NCBI RefSeq assembly: GCF_000348925.1
Contig: NZ_AODQ01000016.1
Coordinates: forward strand, 46-55,389
Direction: 5' to 3'
DNA from: Cesiribacter andamanensis AMV16
GTDB taxonomy: Bacteria; Bacteroidota; Bacteroidia; Cytophagales; Cyclobacteriaceae
Length of the DNA: 55,344 bases
Under the pieces are notes generated by a model. The model saw only the letters and a program-made list of their open reading frames with translations. It ran no database searches and was not told the origin of the DNA. Of this stretch, positions 44,781-53,998 are shown piece after piece. Both the position numbers and the translations under genes were made by a program. Every line of letters begins with the position of its first letter. Position 1 is the stretch's first letter.

Positions 44781-45173
44781 ATGATCAGCACCAGCACCGA
44801 CATTAGCGCAGCCATCCGCAAGGCCAATGATGCTTTTGAGGCCACCTTCTCAAGAGGCGATGCCAACGGCATGGCCGGGCTCTATACCGAGCAGGGCAGC
44901 CTGTTGCCTACCGGCACCCAGATTATTCAGGGACGGGAGGGCATTCGCCACTTCTGGCAAAGCGCCATGGATGCGGGCATTAAAGAAGCCCGCCTCAACA
45001 CCCTTGAGGTAGAAGAACAGGGAGATACCGCCATAGAGGTGGGCCACTATACGCTTAAGGGAGAAAACAGCACCCCCATTGACGAAGGCAAGTACCTGGT
45101 GGTCTGGAAGCAGCAGAACGGCAACTGGAAACTGCACAAAGACATCTGGAACAGCAACCAGTCACCCGCCTGA
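44781..45173 (+). CDS. SnoaL-like / DUF4440 family protein
   Basis: A 130-residue cytoplasmic protein with the cone-shaped NTF2/SnoaL-like fold as seen in YybH and SgcJ/EcaC families. Motifs: IRKANDAFEATFSRGDANGMAGLYTE split across the first helices, PTGTQIIQGREGIRHFWQ, and the end YLVVWKQQNGNWKLHKDIWNS, typical of DUF4440. Such small proteins bind small ligands or act as hydratase/isomerase-like enzymes, but no catalytic residue can be set here. It has its own terminator. Confidence 0.85.
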   Translation: MISTSTDISAAIRKANDAFEATFSRGDANGMAGLYTEQGSLLPTGTQIIQGREGIRHFWQSAMDAGIKEARLNTLEVEEQGDTAIEVGHYTLKGENSTPIDEGKYLVVWKQQNGNWKLHKDIWNSNQSPA

Positions 45174-45211
45174 TACCGGCCATTTTCTTCTGATCTCAAG
45201 ATTACTCCTAA

Positions 45212-45245
45212 AAAAAGAGGTACAGCTTTGGCTGTACCTCTTTTT
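45212..45245. terminator. Bidirectional terminator between the SnoaL-like gene and BNR paralogue B
   Basis: A 15-bp perfect stem (AAAAAGAGGTACAGC / GCTGTACCTCTTTTT, loop TTTG), ending the rightward gene and lying 26 bp past the stop of the leftward one. Confidence 0.9.
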
Positions 45246-45270
45246 GATTGGATCAAGAACATAAAAGCGC

Positions 45271-48200
45271 CTAGCGTGGGCTTACTGGCTCACTCAGCTT
45301 TACGGCATCTACCTGTTTCTGGCGTACCAGCTCATTAAAGGCCGGGAGTTCCTGCTGGCGAATCTGGTACCATTTGGCCAGTTCGGCATCAATGGCGGCT
45401 GTTATTTCCTCTTTAAACGCATAGGCCTGCCGGGGTGGGCGGCTATCAGAGATGCTGTAGAGCGAGTTCAGGTGCGCCAGCTTGTTGGTAAGCCGGATGG
45501 GGTAGTTCAGGGGGTCCTGTCCGCTACGGTTCTTGGTCTGGTACAGGGCTTCTTCCACCTTCGTCATCTTAGTATCCAGCTCCCTGGCGGCCTTTAGCAC
45601 CTGCTGCATGCTGCTGTCTGCGCCGATGCGGCTGCGCAGGCTCTCCAGCTGCTTGCGCACGCTGCGCATATCGGCAATGGCCCCATGGGCTTCGCTTACC
45701 TTATCCCGCACCGACTTCAGAAAATCAAACTGCGCCTGCAGGTCTCCTTGTGTGGCCTCAATGCGCGGATCGGGCAGTATGGTAAAGCGCTGCTCCTGCA
45801 CCTGATCGCCCAGCTGCAGACGCACGGTGTACTCACCGGGCACCGCCTTGGGGCCCTGCAGACCGGCCCACCAGAGCACCATACCCTCAAAATCTTTGCC
45901 TCCCTCGTAGCGCATGTCCCACACAAAGCGGTTCAGGCCCGCTTTCAACTCCTCCAGCTTAACCTTCTTATCCTTGGCATCGGTGGAAAAGGAGCGGATG
46001 AGCGCGCCGCCGGGCTCCAGAAACTCCAGCTTTACCTGCTGGGCCGAATCGGGCTTCTGCTTCAGGAAGAAGTGGACCATGACCCCGCCGGGGTGGTTGG
46101 TGCCGGCCGAGCGGTTACGCAGGTTCTGCCCGCCCTCCATGCGGTAGCTGGGCATGGGTTTGAACAGATGAGCAGGGCTGCTGCTTACCTGAGCGCTGAG
46201 CTGGTGCAGAGGGGTAAGGTCATCGATGATCCAGAGGCTGCGGCCCTGGGTGGCCACAATCAGGTTATCCTGTTTCAGGGCAAGGTCGGTAATGGGCACC
46301 ATGGGCAGGTTGAGCTGAAAGGGCCGCCAGCTGGTGCCATCATCAAAGGAGATGTACATGCCGCTTTCAGTACCGGCATAGAGCAGGCCCTGCCGCTTGG
46401 GGTCGGCCCGCACCACCCGGGTAAAGTGTCCGGCATCAATGCCACCGGTAATACGGGTCCAGGTTTTGCCATAGTCTTTGGTGCGGTAGAGGTAGGGCTG
46501 GTAATCGCCCAGCTTGTAGCGGGTACCGGCCACATAGGCGCCCCCCTTCACAAAGGGGTCTGGCTCTACGCTGTTGAACATCATCCACTCGGGCATGCCG
46601 GCAGGGGTTACATTCTGCCAGTTTTTACCCCCATCGCGGCTCACATGCAGCAACCCATCATCCGAACCGGTCCAGATCAGGCCCGGCTCGTAGGGCGATT
46701 CCGCTGCGGCAAAAATGGTCCCGTAGTACTCTACGCTGGTATTGTCTTTGGTAATGGGGCCGCCGGAGGGGCCCAGCTTGCTTTTATCGTTGCGGGTAAG
46801 GTCAGGGCTGATGGTTTCCCAGCTCTGGCCCCCATCCCGGGTAGTATGCAGGTGGTTGGAGGCTGCATAGAGCATGTCCTTCTGGTGGGGGGAGAAAAAG
46901 ATGGGGAAGTTCCACTGAAAGCGGTACTTCATGCCCTCGGCTCCATGCCCCATGGGATTGTCGGGCCAGACGTTTACGGCCTGCTCCACCCCTGTTTTGT
47001 GGTTGAGGCGGGTAAGGTATCCCCCATAGCTGCCGCCATATACCACATCGCTGTCGGTGGGGTCTACGGCAATATGGGCGCTCTCTCCGCCGGCGGTCTC
47101 TTCCCAATCCCGCTCACCAATGCTGTTGCCGCGGCTGCGGTGCGAGATGCGGATGGTGGAGTTGTCCTGCTGGGCGGTGTAAATACGGTAGGGAAAATGA
47201 TTGTCGGTCTCCAGCCGGTAAAACTGGGCCGTTGGCTGGTTGTGGTAGGTGCTCCAGTTCTCTCCCCCGTCAAAGCTCACCTGGGCGCCGCCATCGTCGG
47301 CTATCACCATGCGCTGCGGGTCTTCGGGGGCTATCCAGAGGTCGTGGTGGTCGCTGTGCGGCGACATGTGCGAGGAGAAGGTCTTGCCCCCATCGCCGGA
47401 GATGTGGTAGGCCACATTGAGCACATACACCTTATTGGCATCCTTGGGATCGGCATAAATGCGGGTATAGTACCAGGCGCGCTGGCGCAGGGCCCGGTCG
47501 TCGTTGAGCTTCTGCCAGCTTTCGCCCCCATCGTCGGAGCGGTATACCCCCCCCTCGTTGGCTTCAATGATGGCCCATACCCGCTCTGGCTGCGCCGGTG
47601 AAGCCGTAATGCCAATAATGCCGCGCGGGCCTTTGGGCAGTCCCCTTTTATCGCTCAGCTTTTTCCAGCTATCGCCGCCATCGGTACTTTTCCAGATATC
47701 GGAGCCCTCACCGCCGCTCTCCAGGCTATAGGGGGTACGGCGGATGCGCCAGGTGGTGGCGTACAGAATGCGGGGATTGGTAGGATCAAAGGTAAGGTCT
47801 ACGGCGCCGGCGTTTTCATTGGCAAAGAGTATACGCTGCCAGCTCTTGCCCCCATCGCGGCTGCGGTATACGCCCCGCTCCTGCGTGGGTTTGTACAGAT
47901 CGCCCATCACGGCGGCATAGACCAGCTCCGGATCCCGCGGGTGAATGCGGATGCGGCTGATGTGGCGGGAATTTTCCAGGCCTATGGCCTTCCAGCTTTT
48001 GCCGGCGTCTACCGACTTCCACATGCCGTAACCGTAGCTTACATTGCCCCGCACGGTTTTTTCGCCCCCACCCACATAGATCACATTGGGATCGTACTCG
48101 CTTACCGACACCGCCCCTATGGAGCCGCCAAAGTAGCCGTCGGAGATGTTATGCCAGCTCTGGCCACCATCCTGGGTGCGCCATACCCCCCCGCCGGTAG

Positions 48201-48417
48201 CCCCAAAATAGTAGAGGTTGGGCTGGCTCGGCACACCGGCCACCGCTGCCGAGCGGCCACCCCTGAAAGGGCCCAGGTGGCGGTATTGCAGGCCATGGTA
48301 GAGAGCGGTATCAAATTGCAGGGTATTGGCTGGGGCTTTTTTACGCTGCGCCTGGGCAGGCGCCCCCATCAGGACAAGCAGCAAGAGCGCCAGAAAACAG
48401 GAAGGCATCCGGTACAT
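45271..48417 (-). CDS. Secreted BNR/Asp-box (sortilin-like) repeat protein, paralogue B
   Basis: A 1048-residue exported protein with a signal peptide ending near GAPAQAQ; the frame is open to 48519 but the ATG at 48417 places the signal at the N-terminus. Asp-box turns are frequent: TQDGGQSW, SRDGGKSW, STDGGDSW, SDDGGESW, SRDGGKNW. The opening LQYRHLGPFRGGRSAAVAGV parallels LQFRSVGPAVTSGRISDFAV in paralogue A, and both have a C-terminal non-propeller part with a short helical tail (KVSEAHGAIADMRSVRKQLE). No enzymatic residue set is visible. It is convergent with the SnoaL-like gene and opposite in orientation to the cassette between the two paralogues. Confidence 0.8.
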   Translation of the reverse strand: MYRMPSCFLALLLLVLMGAPAQAQRKKAPANTLQFDTALYHGLQYRHLGPFRGGRSAAVAGVPSQPNLYYFGATGGGVWRTQDGGQSWHNISDGYFGGSIGAVSVSEYDPNVIYVGGGEKTVRGNVSYGYGMWKSVDAGKSWKAIGLENSRHISRIRIHPRDPELVYAAVMGDLYKPTQERGVYRSRDGGKSWQRILFANENAGAVDLTFDPTNPRILYATTWRIRRTPYSLESGGEGSDIWKSTDGGDSWKKLSDKRGLPKGPRGIIGITASPAQPERVWAIIEANEGGVYRSDDGGESWQKLNDDRALRQRAWYYTRIYADPKDANKVYVLNVAYHISGDGGKTFSSHMSPHSDHHDLWIAPEDPQRMVIADDGGAQVSFDGGENWSTYHNQPTAQFYRLETDNHFPYRIYTAQQDNSTIRISHRSRGNSIGERDWEETAGGESAHIAVDPTDSDVVYGGSYGGYLTRLNHKTGVEQAVNVWPDNPMGHGAEGMKYRFQWNFPIFFSPHQKDMLYAASNHLHTTRDGGQSWETISPDLTRNDKSKLGPSGGPITKDNTSVEYYGTIFAAAESPYEPGLIWTGSDDGLLHVSRDGGKNWQNVTPAGMPEWMMFNSVEPDPFVKGGAYVAGTRYKLGDYQPYLYRTKDYGKTWTRITGGIDAGHFTRVVRADPKRQGLLYAGTESGMYISFDDGTSWRPFQLNLPMVPITDLALKQDNLIVATQGRSLWIIDDLTPLHQLSAQVSSSPAHLFKPMPSYRMEGGQNLRNRSAGTNHPGGVMVHFFLKQKPDSAQQVKLEFLEPGGALIRSFSTDAKDKKVKLEELKAGLNRFVWDMRYEGGKDFEGMVLWWAGLQGPKAVPGEYTVRLQLGDQVQEQRFTILPDPRIEATQGDLQAQFDFLKSVRDKVSEAHGAIADMRSVRKQLESLRSRIGADSSMQQVLKAARELDTKMTKVEEALYQTKNRSGQDPLNYPIRLTNKLAHLNSLYSISDSRPPRQAYAFKEEITAAIDAELAKWYQIRQQELPAFNELVRQKQVDAVKLSEPVSPR

Positions 48418-48777
48418 AAAAAAAGAAGAAATTGGTTCGGGTAGGAAGATAGCAATTTTTTTGGCTAGCAAACCAGTCCCAAGCCGGGCATTTAAGGGGG
48501 TGGGTCTGGCAGGGAACACAAAAATAGCTAATGTTTTACCGATCCTTTTTTAAAACACTAGCCACCCATCCCGGTTCATCTTTGCAGACCTACTCCTAAA
48601 AGAGCGGTTTGTAAGCTTTGCTTTTCAGCGGAACCCCAAATGGCAGGGCATGCGTGCGCCAGCCCGGACTTATGTATTCCCACTGATGCAGTTACTTTTT
48701 CTGCCTTGCCTCTCCTCCACCACCGGATGTTTCCATTCGGCCAGGCCTGGCATTTCTTACCTTAATTTTTTATATAC
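48418..48777. other. Divergent intergenic region
   Basis: A 360-bp region between BNR paralogue B and the calcium-repeat protein gene; no ORF, repeat or full consensus promoter is seen. Confidence 0.4.
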
Positions 48778-50577
48778 ATGCAACACTCTACTTTTCCAAA
48801 ACTAACCCCCTCCCTGCTGGCCCTGCTGCTCTGTTGCCTATGTGCAGGTAGTAGCTGGGCAGATTCAGCTGCTCCGGCTGCCGATGAAGAGAATCAGGCC
48901 CCCACCCTTACCCTCTCGGGCGATGCCGGACTAGAGCAGTATGAGGCAGGCCAGGAGTATACTATCCTTGTTACGGTGAGCGATCCGGAAGGCGATGAGG
49001 TAAGCCTGGATATGAACGTATACCAGTGGTATCCAGACCCGGATGCAAGCAAAAGGCCGCTTACCACTGCAGATTTTAGTCCGCAGTTTCCTATTACCCA
49101 AACGGCTCCCTTTACGGTAGAGCTAACCTTTACCCCTACGGAAACGGTTAGCCGGGAAAATCAGCTGACATTTACCGCCACCGATGCGGCTGGCAACACC
49201 ACCGAAACCAGCACCAGCCTCTACATCTGGCAGGCACCCAGCTTTGTACTCCCCGAGCAGCCGGTTGTCCTGGCCGTGGAGGAGCCTTTCCGCCTAGAGG
49301 TCCCCATCCAAAACTGGCTGGATGGGTATATGTATGAAATAAGTAGCCCCACCCTGCCCCTGGCCTGGGAGGGCGACTATGGCATTCTGATCTTTACAAT
49401 GGGCGACGGCGACGCTCCCCGCCAGGAGCACATCGGTACCCATGAGGTGGTGCTTACCCTCACAGCCGGTGACTACCTGCACCAGGCAACCCTCACCATA
49501 GTAGTAGAAGGTGAGTGCGAACCCCAGACCTGGTATGCCGATGCGGATGGCGATGGCTGGGGCGATGCCTGGGATAGCGTAGAAGCCTGCACCCAGCCCG
49601 AGGGCTATGTGGACCGGGCCGGTGACTGTGATGACGAAAACCCCGATTTCCACCCGGGCGCCATCGATTACCCCTGGCCCTTCGATGACTATGATTCGGA
49701 CTGTGATGGCCAGGAGCCTCCCTTTGATTTTGATGAAGACGGAATCAATGATCATTTTGATAACTGCCCCAATTCCCACAATCCCGATCAGGCCGACCTG
49801 GATGGCGATGGAATAGGCGATGCCTGTGATGACGACATCGATGGCGATGGCGTAGTCAATGAAGAGGATTGCGACCCCTTTGATGCCAGCGTGTATCCCG
49901 GCGCCCTGGAGCTTAGCGAAGACGGCATCGACAACAACTGCGATGGCCGTGTGGATGAAACCAATGAAGTAGAAACCTGCCTGGCTGAGCAGCCGCTCAA
50001 ACTCACCGCCCTTTGTTCAGAGCTTGCATCCCAGCACCGCTGGATGGTCTACAACCCCAACCCCTGTGCTGTAGAGGTGCGCTGGGAGGTGCACAAGACC
50101 GGCCACACAGGCGCCCTGACCGTACAGGCGGGCGAGACCTACCTTAGCACGCCGGTTAGCGGTAAGAACAATGATGTGGTCTTCCTTCACTGGCAGGATG
50201 CGCAAGGCAAATGGAAGAAAAAAGGAATGGCCTCTTCCAGCGCCCATTGTGGCAAGCAGGCTGCCAACCCGGGCAAGGGCAAAGGCAAGAACAGCCGTAT
50301 CGGAGCATCTGCAGAAGGCATCTCACTCTATCCGGTTCCCTTCCGGCAGCAGCTTACCGTGGAGCACGAAAGCATTCTGCCAGGAGCATCCACCCGCCTG
50401 GTGCTTATTGGCCTGGATGGTCGCCAGACCGATGTATCGGCCCAGATAGTGGAACATGGGGAAGGCTACCTGCAGCTTAACCTGCAGCAGGTGACGCTTG
50501 CCAATGGCCTCTATATTCTTTGCCTGGAAGTAGCCGGCCAGGAGCCTGTCTATAAGCGGGTATTGCGGCAGGACTAA
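48778..50577 (+). CDS. Secreted calcium-repeat protein with T9SS type A sorting domain
   Basis: A 599-residue exported protein. A signal peptide is followed by cadherin/Ig-like beta domains (residues about 40-250), then a Cys-containing Asp-rich region (about 255-400) with MopE-type elements GDCDDENPDFHPGA and EDGIDNNCDGRVDE, and thrombospondin type-3-like DxDxDG repeats (DLDGDGIGDACDDD, DIDGDGVVNEEDCD). A Lys/Gly-rich linker leads to a C-terminal domain with ISLYPVPFRQQLTVE and GLYILCLEVAGQ...YKRVLRQ, matching type IX secretion CTDs. It is likely surface-attached or released, calcium-binding, with an unknown partner. Upstream gene B is also exported, but is divergent. Confidence 0.88.
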   Translation: MQHSTFPKLTPSLLALLLCCLCAGSSWADSAAPAADEENQAPTLTLSGDAGLEQYEAGQEYTILVTVSDPEGDEVSLDMNVYQWYPDPDASKRPLTTADFSPQFPITQTAPFTVELTFTPTETVSRENQLTFTATDAAGNTTETSTSLYIWQAPSFVLPEQPVVLAVEEPFRLEVPIQNWLDGYMYEISSPTLPLAWEGDYGILIFTMGDGDAPRQEHIGTHEVVLTLTAGDYLHQATLTIVVEGECEPQTWYADADGDGWGDAWDSVEACTQPEGYVDRAGDCDDENPDFHPGAIDYPWPFDDYDSDCDGQEPPFDFDEDGINDHFDNCPNSHNPDQADLDGDGIGDACDDDIDGDGVVNEEDCDPFDASVYPGALELSEDGIDNNCDGRVDETNEVETCLAEQPLKLTALCSELASQHRWMVYNPNPCAVEVRWEVHKTGHTGALTVQAGETYLSTPVSGKNNDVVFLHWQDAQGKWKKKGMASSSAHCGKQAANPGKGKGKNSRIGASAEGISLYPVPFRQQLTVEHESILPGASTRLVLIGLDGRQTDVSAQIVEHGEGYLQLNLQQVTLANGLYILCLEVAGQEPVYKRVLRQD

Positions 50578-50596
50578 GCAGTTTCCAATCCGTACA

Positions 50597-50630
50597 AAAA
50601 GCCCCGGCTGCAGGTGCAGCCGGGGCTTTT
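50597..50630 (+). terminator. Intrinsic terminator of the calcium-repeat protein gene
   Basis: A long GC-rich stem (AAAAGCCCCGGCTGCA / TGCAGCCGGGGCTTTT) 19 bp after the stop, followed by T-rich sequence. Confidence 0.85.
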
Positions 50631-50668
50631 TAGTTTAAAGAGCGTGCTGGAGTCAATAACAATAAAAA

Positions 50669-50690
50669 AAAGCCGCGTTTAAGCGGCTTT
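50669..50690 (-). terminator. Intrinsic terminator of the 40-residue ORF
   Basis: An 8-bp stem (AAAGCCGC / GCGGCTTT, loop GTTTAA) followed on the minus strand by a run of T, 41 bp after the small ORF stop codon. Confidence 0.75.
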
Positions 50691-50731
50691 CTATCTACAA
50701 TCAGGTAATACGTTCTTTAGATCGGGCAGGC

Positions 50732-50854
50732 TTACTGGCTATTGCGGTTACGCACAGGCACAGGAACCAGCTCCGGTTTAGGACTCAGCTTCTCCTGCAG
50801 TGAGGAGAGCAGGTCATTTATCAAATCGATGAGTTTATCTATATTCAGGTTCAT
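50732..50854 (-). CDS. 40-residue small protein with strong Shine-Dalgarno
   Basis: A short ORF of 40 codons, ATG at 50854 to TAA at 50732. It is preceded by TTAAGGAGGATATAGAG, a perfect AGGAGG site about 8 bp before the ATG, and is followed by an intrinsic terminator. The first half is an amphipathic helix (MNLNIDKLIDLINDLLSSLQ), the second is proline- and valine-rich and basic (PKPELVPVPVRNRNSQ). No membrane segment or signal peptide. I do not recognise a family. The combination of ribosome site, helix periodicity and terminator makes it likely real; its function is unknown. Confidence 0.6.
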   Translation of the reverse strand: MNLNIDKLIDLINDLLSSLQEKLSPKPELVPVPVRNRNSQ

Positions 50855-51170
50855 CTCTATATCCTCCTTAAGGCTTTAAGTTATCTACTAAAAGTGATTA
50901 ATCAAACTTTATACCAAAGTTAATTCTACCCTACTATACGAACACAAAAGCTTACGGGTTGACTTTCAGCACTTTCAGAGAAAACAGCATGCTCCGCCCC
51001 CCAAATCAGGCTTTCTCCTATAACGCCTTTTCCGTTGCTGCTAACATAGCCCCATCCTGTTATTTTTCCGCCCCCATGTAAGAAAATACAAAAGCTTGCA
51101 TCTACTTTCGGGCAGGGTTTGATTCCTGCCCCCGTGTTACTACCTTTGTCTCCCGAATATTTCCGCGCCA
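50855..51170. other. Divergent region between the small ORF and carB
   Basis: A 316-bp region. It holds the small ORF's ribosome site at its left edge and the carB promoter at 51118-51148. An 83-codon minus-strand frame covers 50926-51177 but has no support. Confidence 0.5.
51118..51148 (+). promoter_or_regulatory. Bacteroidota consensus promoter of carB
   Basis: TTTG at 51118-51121, 19 bases, then TACCTTTG at 51141-51148: a full consensus match, 22 bp upstream of the carB ATG. Confidence 0.75.
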
Positions 51171-53987
51171 ATGCCAAAAGACCAATCCATCAAGTCAGTT
51201 CTCATCATCGGGAGCGGACCTATCGTCATCGGGCAGGCTGCCGAGTTCGACTATTCGGGCACCCAGGCCGCACGCTCGCTCCGCGAAGAAGGAATTGAGG
51301 TAATCCTCATCAATTCCAATCCTGCCACCATCATGACCGACCCCATCACAGCAGACCATGTGTACCTGCTGCCGCTGGAGAAAAAGTCGATCATCAAAAT
51401 CCTGAAGGAACACCCCCAGATTGATGCCGTACTGCCCACCATGGGCGGCCAGACGGCCCTTAACCTGGCCATCGACTGTGATAAGGCCGGTATCTGGGAG
51501 AAATTCGGGATCCGCATCATCGGGGTGGATATCAACGCCATTGAGACCACCGAAGACCGGGAGAAATTCCGCCAGAAGATGCTGGAGCTGGGTGTAGGCG
51601 TCTGCCAGGGCTCTACGGCCACCTCCTTTCTGCAGGGCAAGGAAATAGCCCAGGAAATTGGCTTTCCGCTGGTGATCCGCCCCTCCTACACCCTGGGGGG
51701 TACCGGAGGCGGCTTTGTGGAGAAGGCCGAAGATTTTGACAAGGCCCTGACCGCCGGCCTGCATGCCTCGCCCATCCACGAGGTGCTGGTAGAGCAAAGC
51801 ATTATGGGCTGGAAGGAGTACGAGCTGGAGCTGCTGCGCGACAATATCGGCAACATCATCATCATCTGTTCCATCGAGAACTTTGACCCCATGGGGGTGC
51901 ACACCGGCGACTCCATCACCGTGGCCCCGGCCCAGACCCTGCCCGATACGGTTTATCAGAAAATGCGCAACCTGGCCATTAAAATGATGAACGGCATTGG
52001 CCAGTTTGCAGGGGGTTGCAACGTACAGTTTGCTGTAAATCCGGAGAACGATGATATCGTTGGCATTGAGATCAACCCGCGCGTAAGCCGCTCCTCGGCC
52101 CTGGCCTCTAAAGCCACCGGCTACCCCATTGCCAAAATTGCAGCCAAGCTGGCCATTGGCTACAACCTGGATGAGCTCACAAACCCCATCACCAAAACCA
52201 CCTCGGCCTTTTTTGAGCCGGCGCTGGACTATGTGATCGTAAAAATACCGCGCTGGAACTTCGATAAGTTCGAAGGGGCCAACCGCTACCTGGGCCTGCA
52301 GATGAAATCCGTAGGCGAGGTAATGGGCATAGGCCGCAATTTTCAGGAAGCGTTGCAGAAAGCCTGCCAGAGCCTGGAGATCAAGCGCAACGGCCTGGGC
52401 GCCGATGCCAAGGAGCTAACCAACCAGGAGCAGATCCTGCACAGCCTGAAAAATCCCAGCTGGAACCGCCTGTTCCACATCTATGATGCCTTTAAGCTGG
52501 GCATTCCCATGCGCACCATTCAGGACCTGACCAAGATTGATAAATGGTTCCTGAGCCAGATCGAAGAGCTGCTGGCCCTGGAGCGCGAAATACAGAAATA
52601 CACACTCGACACCATCCCCCCTTCGCTCATGAAGGAGGCCAAAAGCCTGGGCTATGCCGACCGCCAGATTGCGCACCTGCTGCGCTGCCTGGAGAGCGAG
52701 GTGCACAGCAAGCGCCTGGAGATGGGCATCAAGCGGGTGTTTAAAATGGTAGATACCTGCTCGGCCGAGTTTGAGGCCAAGACCCCTTACTTCTACAGCA
52801 CCTTTGAAGAAGAGAACGAATCCATCGTATCGGACAAGAAAAAGGTGGTGATCCTGGGCAGCGGCCCCATCCGCATTGGCCAGGGCATTGAGTTTGACTA
52901 CAGCTGTGTGCATGGCCTGCTGGCCGCCAAGGAGTGCGGCTACGAGACCATCATGATCAACTGCAATCCCGAAACCGTAAGTACCGATCCCGATATTTCG
53001 GACAAGCTCTACTTTGAGCCGGTCTTCTGGGAGAATATCTATGACATCATTGAGCACGAAAAGCCCGAAGGGGTGATTGTGCAGCTGGGCGGCCAGACGG
53101 CCCTGAAACTAGCCGAGAAGCTGGACCGCTACGGCATCAAGATCATGGGCACCGATTTTAAATCGCTGGACCTGGCCGAAGACCGGGGCTCCTTCTCTAC
53201 CCTGCTGAAGGAGAATGGGATCCCCTACCCCGAGTTTGGCTCCATTGATGATGCCGAGCAGGCCGTGGAGCTAAGCCGCAAGCTGGGCTTTCCGCTGCTG
53301 GTGCGCCCCTCCTATGTACTGGGCGGGCAGCGAATGAAGATTGTGATCAACGAGCGGGAGCTGGAAAAGCATGTAATTGATGTGTTGCGCGATATTCCCG
53401 GCAACAAAGTGCTGCTGGACCACTTCCTGGAAGGGGCCATAGAAGCCGAGGCCGATGCCATCTGCGATGGGGAGAATGTGATGATCATAGGCGTTATGCA
53501 GCACATTGAGCCGGCCGGTATTCACAGCGGCGACTCTTATGCCGTGCTGCCCCCCTACAACCTGGGCGACTTTGTGATGCAGCAGATTGAGGTGTATACC
53601 AAAAAAATCGCCCTGGCGCTTAAGACCAAAGGGCTCATCAACATTCAGTTTGCCATTAAGGATGATAAGGTGTACATCATTGAAGCAAACCCACGGGCCA
53701 GCCGCACGGTGCCCTTTATTGCCAAGGCCTACCGCCAGCCCTATGTAAACTGGGCCACCAAGGTAATGCTGGGCGAGCGTAAGGTAACGGATTTTGAGTA
53801 CGCTCCGTACCGGAAGGGTTATGCCATAAAGGTGCCGGTATTCTCCTTCAACAAGTTCCCGAACGTAAACAAGGAGCTGGGACCAGAGATGAAAAGTACG
53901 GGGGAGGCCATCTATTTCATCGAGGACCTGATGGACGACTACTTCCTGCAGATCTACTCCGAGCGAAACTTATACCTCAGCAAGTAG
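51171..53987 (+). CDS. carB: Carbamoyl-phosphate synthase large subunit, without MGS domain
   Basis: A 938-residue synthase that makes carbamoyl phosphate for pyrimidine and arginine pathways. Both ATP-grasp halves are present: the first with IGSGPIVIGQAAEFDYSGTQ and GGTGGGFVEK, the second with ILGSGPIRIGQGIEFDYSC, NCNPETVSTDPDISDKLYFE and LEGAIEAEADAICDG. ARG/Mg residues such as IEINPRVSRSSAL and IEANPRASRTVPF are intact. E. coli CarB is about 1073 residues; here the C-terminal methylglyoxal-synthase-like allosteric domain is missing and the protein stops after YSERNLYLSK. Related Bacteroidota CarB proteins are also short, so this seems lineage-typical. The carA gene is not in this window. 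Confidence 0.96.
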   Translation: MPKDQSIKSVLIIGSGPIVIGQAAEFDYSGTQAARSLREEGIEVILINSNPATIMTDPITADHVYLLPLEKKSIIKILKEHPQIDAVLPTMGGQTALNLAIDCDKAGIWEKFGIRIIGVDINAIETTEDREKFRQKMLELGVGVCQGSTATSFLQGKEIAQEIGFPLVIRPSYTLGGTGGGFVEKAEDFDKALTAGLHASPIHEVLVEQSIMGWKEYELELLRDNIGNIIIICSIENFDPMGVHTGDSITVAPAQTLPDTVYQKMRNLAIKMMNGIGQFAGGCNVQFAVNPENDDIVGIEINPRVSRSSALASKATGYPIAKIAAKLAIGYNLDELTNPITKTTSAFFEPALDYVIVKIPRWNFDKFEGANRYLGLQMKSVGEVMGIGRNFQEALQKACQSLEIKRNGLGADAKELTNQEQILHSLKNPSWNRLFHIYDAFKLGIPMRTIQDLTKIDKWFLSQIEELLALEREIQKYTLDTIPPSLMKEAKSLGYADRQIAHLLRCLESEVHSKRLEMGIKRVFKMVDTCSAEFEAKTPYFYSTFEEENESIVSDKKKVVILGSGPIRIGQGIEFDYSCVHGLLAAKECGYETIMINCNPETVSTDPDISDKLYFEPVFWENIYDIIEHEKPEGVIVQLGGQTALKLAEKLDRYGIKIMGTDFKSLDLAEDRGSFSTLLKENGIPYPEFGSIDDAEQAVELSRKLGFPLLVRPSYVLGGQRMKIVINERELEKHVIDVLRDIPGNKVLLDHFLEGAIEAEADAICDGENVMIIGVMQHIEPAGIHSGDSYAVLPPYNLGDFVMQQIEVYTKKIALALKTKGLINIQFAIKDDKVYIIEANPRASRTVPFIAKAYRQPYVNWATKVMLGERKVTDFEYAPYRKGYAIKVPVFSFNKFPNVNKELGPEMKSTGEAIYFIEDLMDDYFLQIYSERNLYLSK

Positions 53988-53998
53988 GTTTATAGGGT

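Noticed and set aside
45685-47601. A 638-codon plus-strand frame opposite BNR paralogue B
   Set aside because: Length comes from the repeated Asp-box codons read in antisense; no motif supports it.
50926-51177. An 83-codon minus-strand frame overlapping the carB start
   Set aside because: It would cover the consensus carB promoter, has no ribosome site and no known domain.
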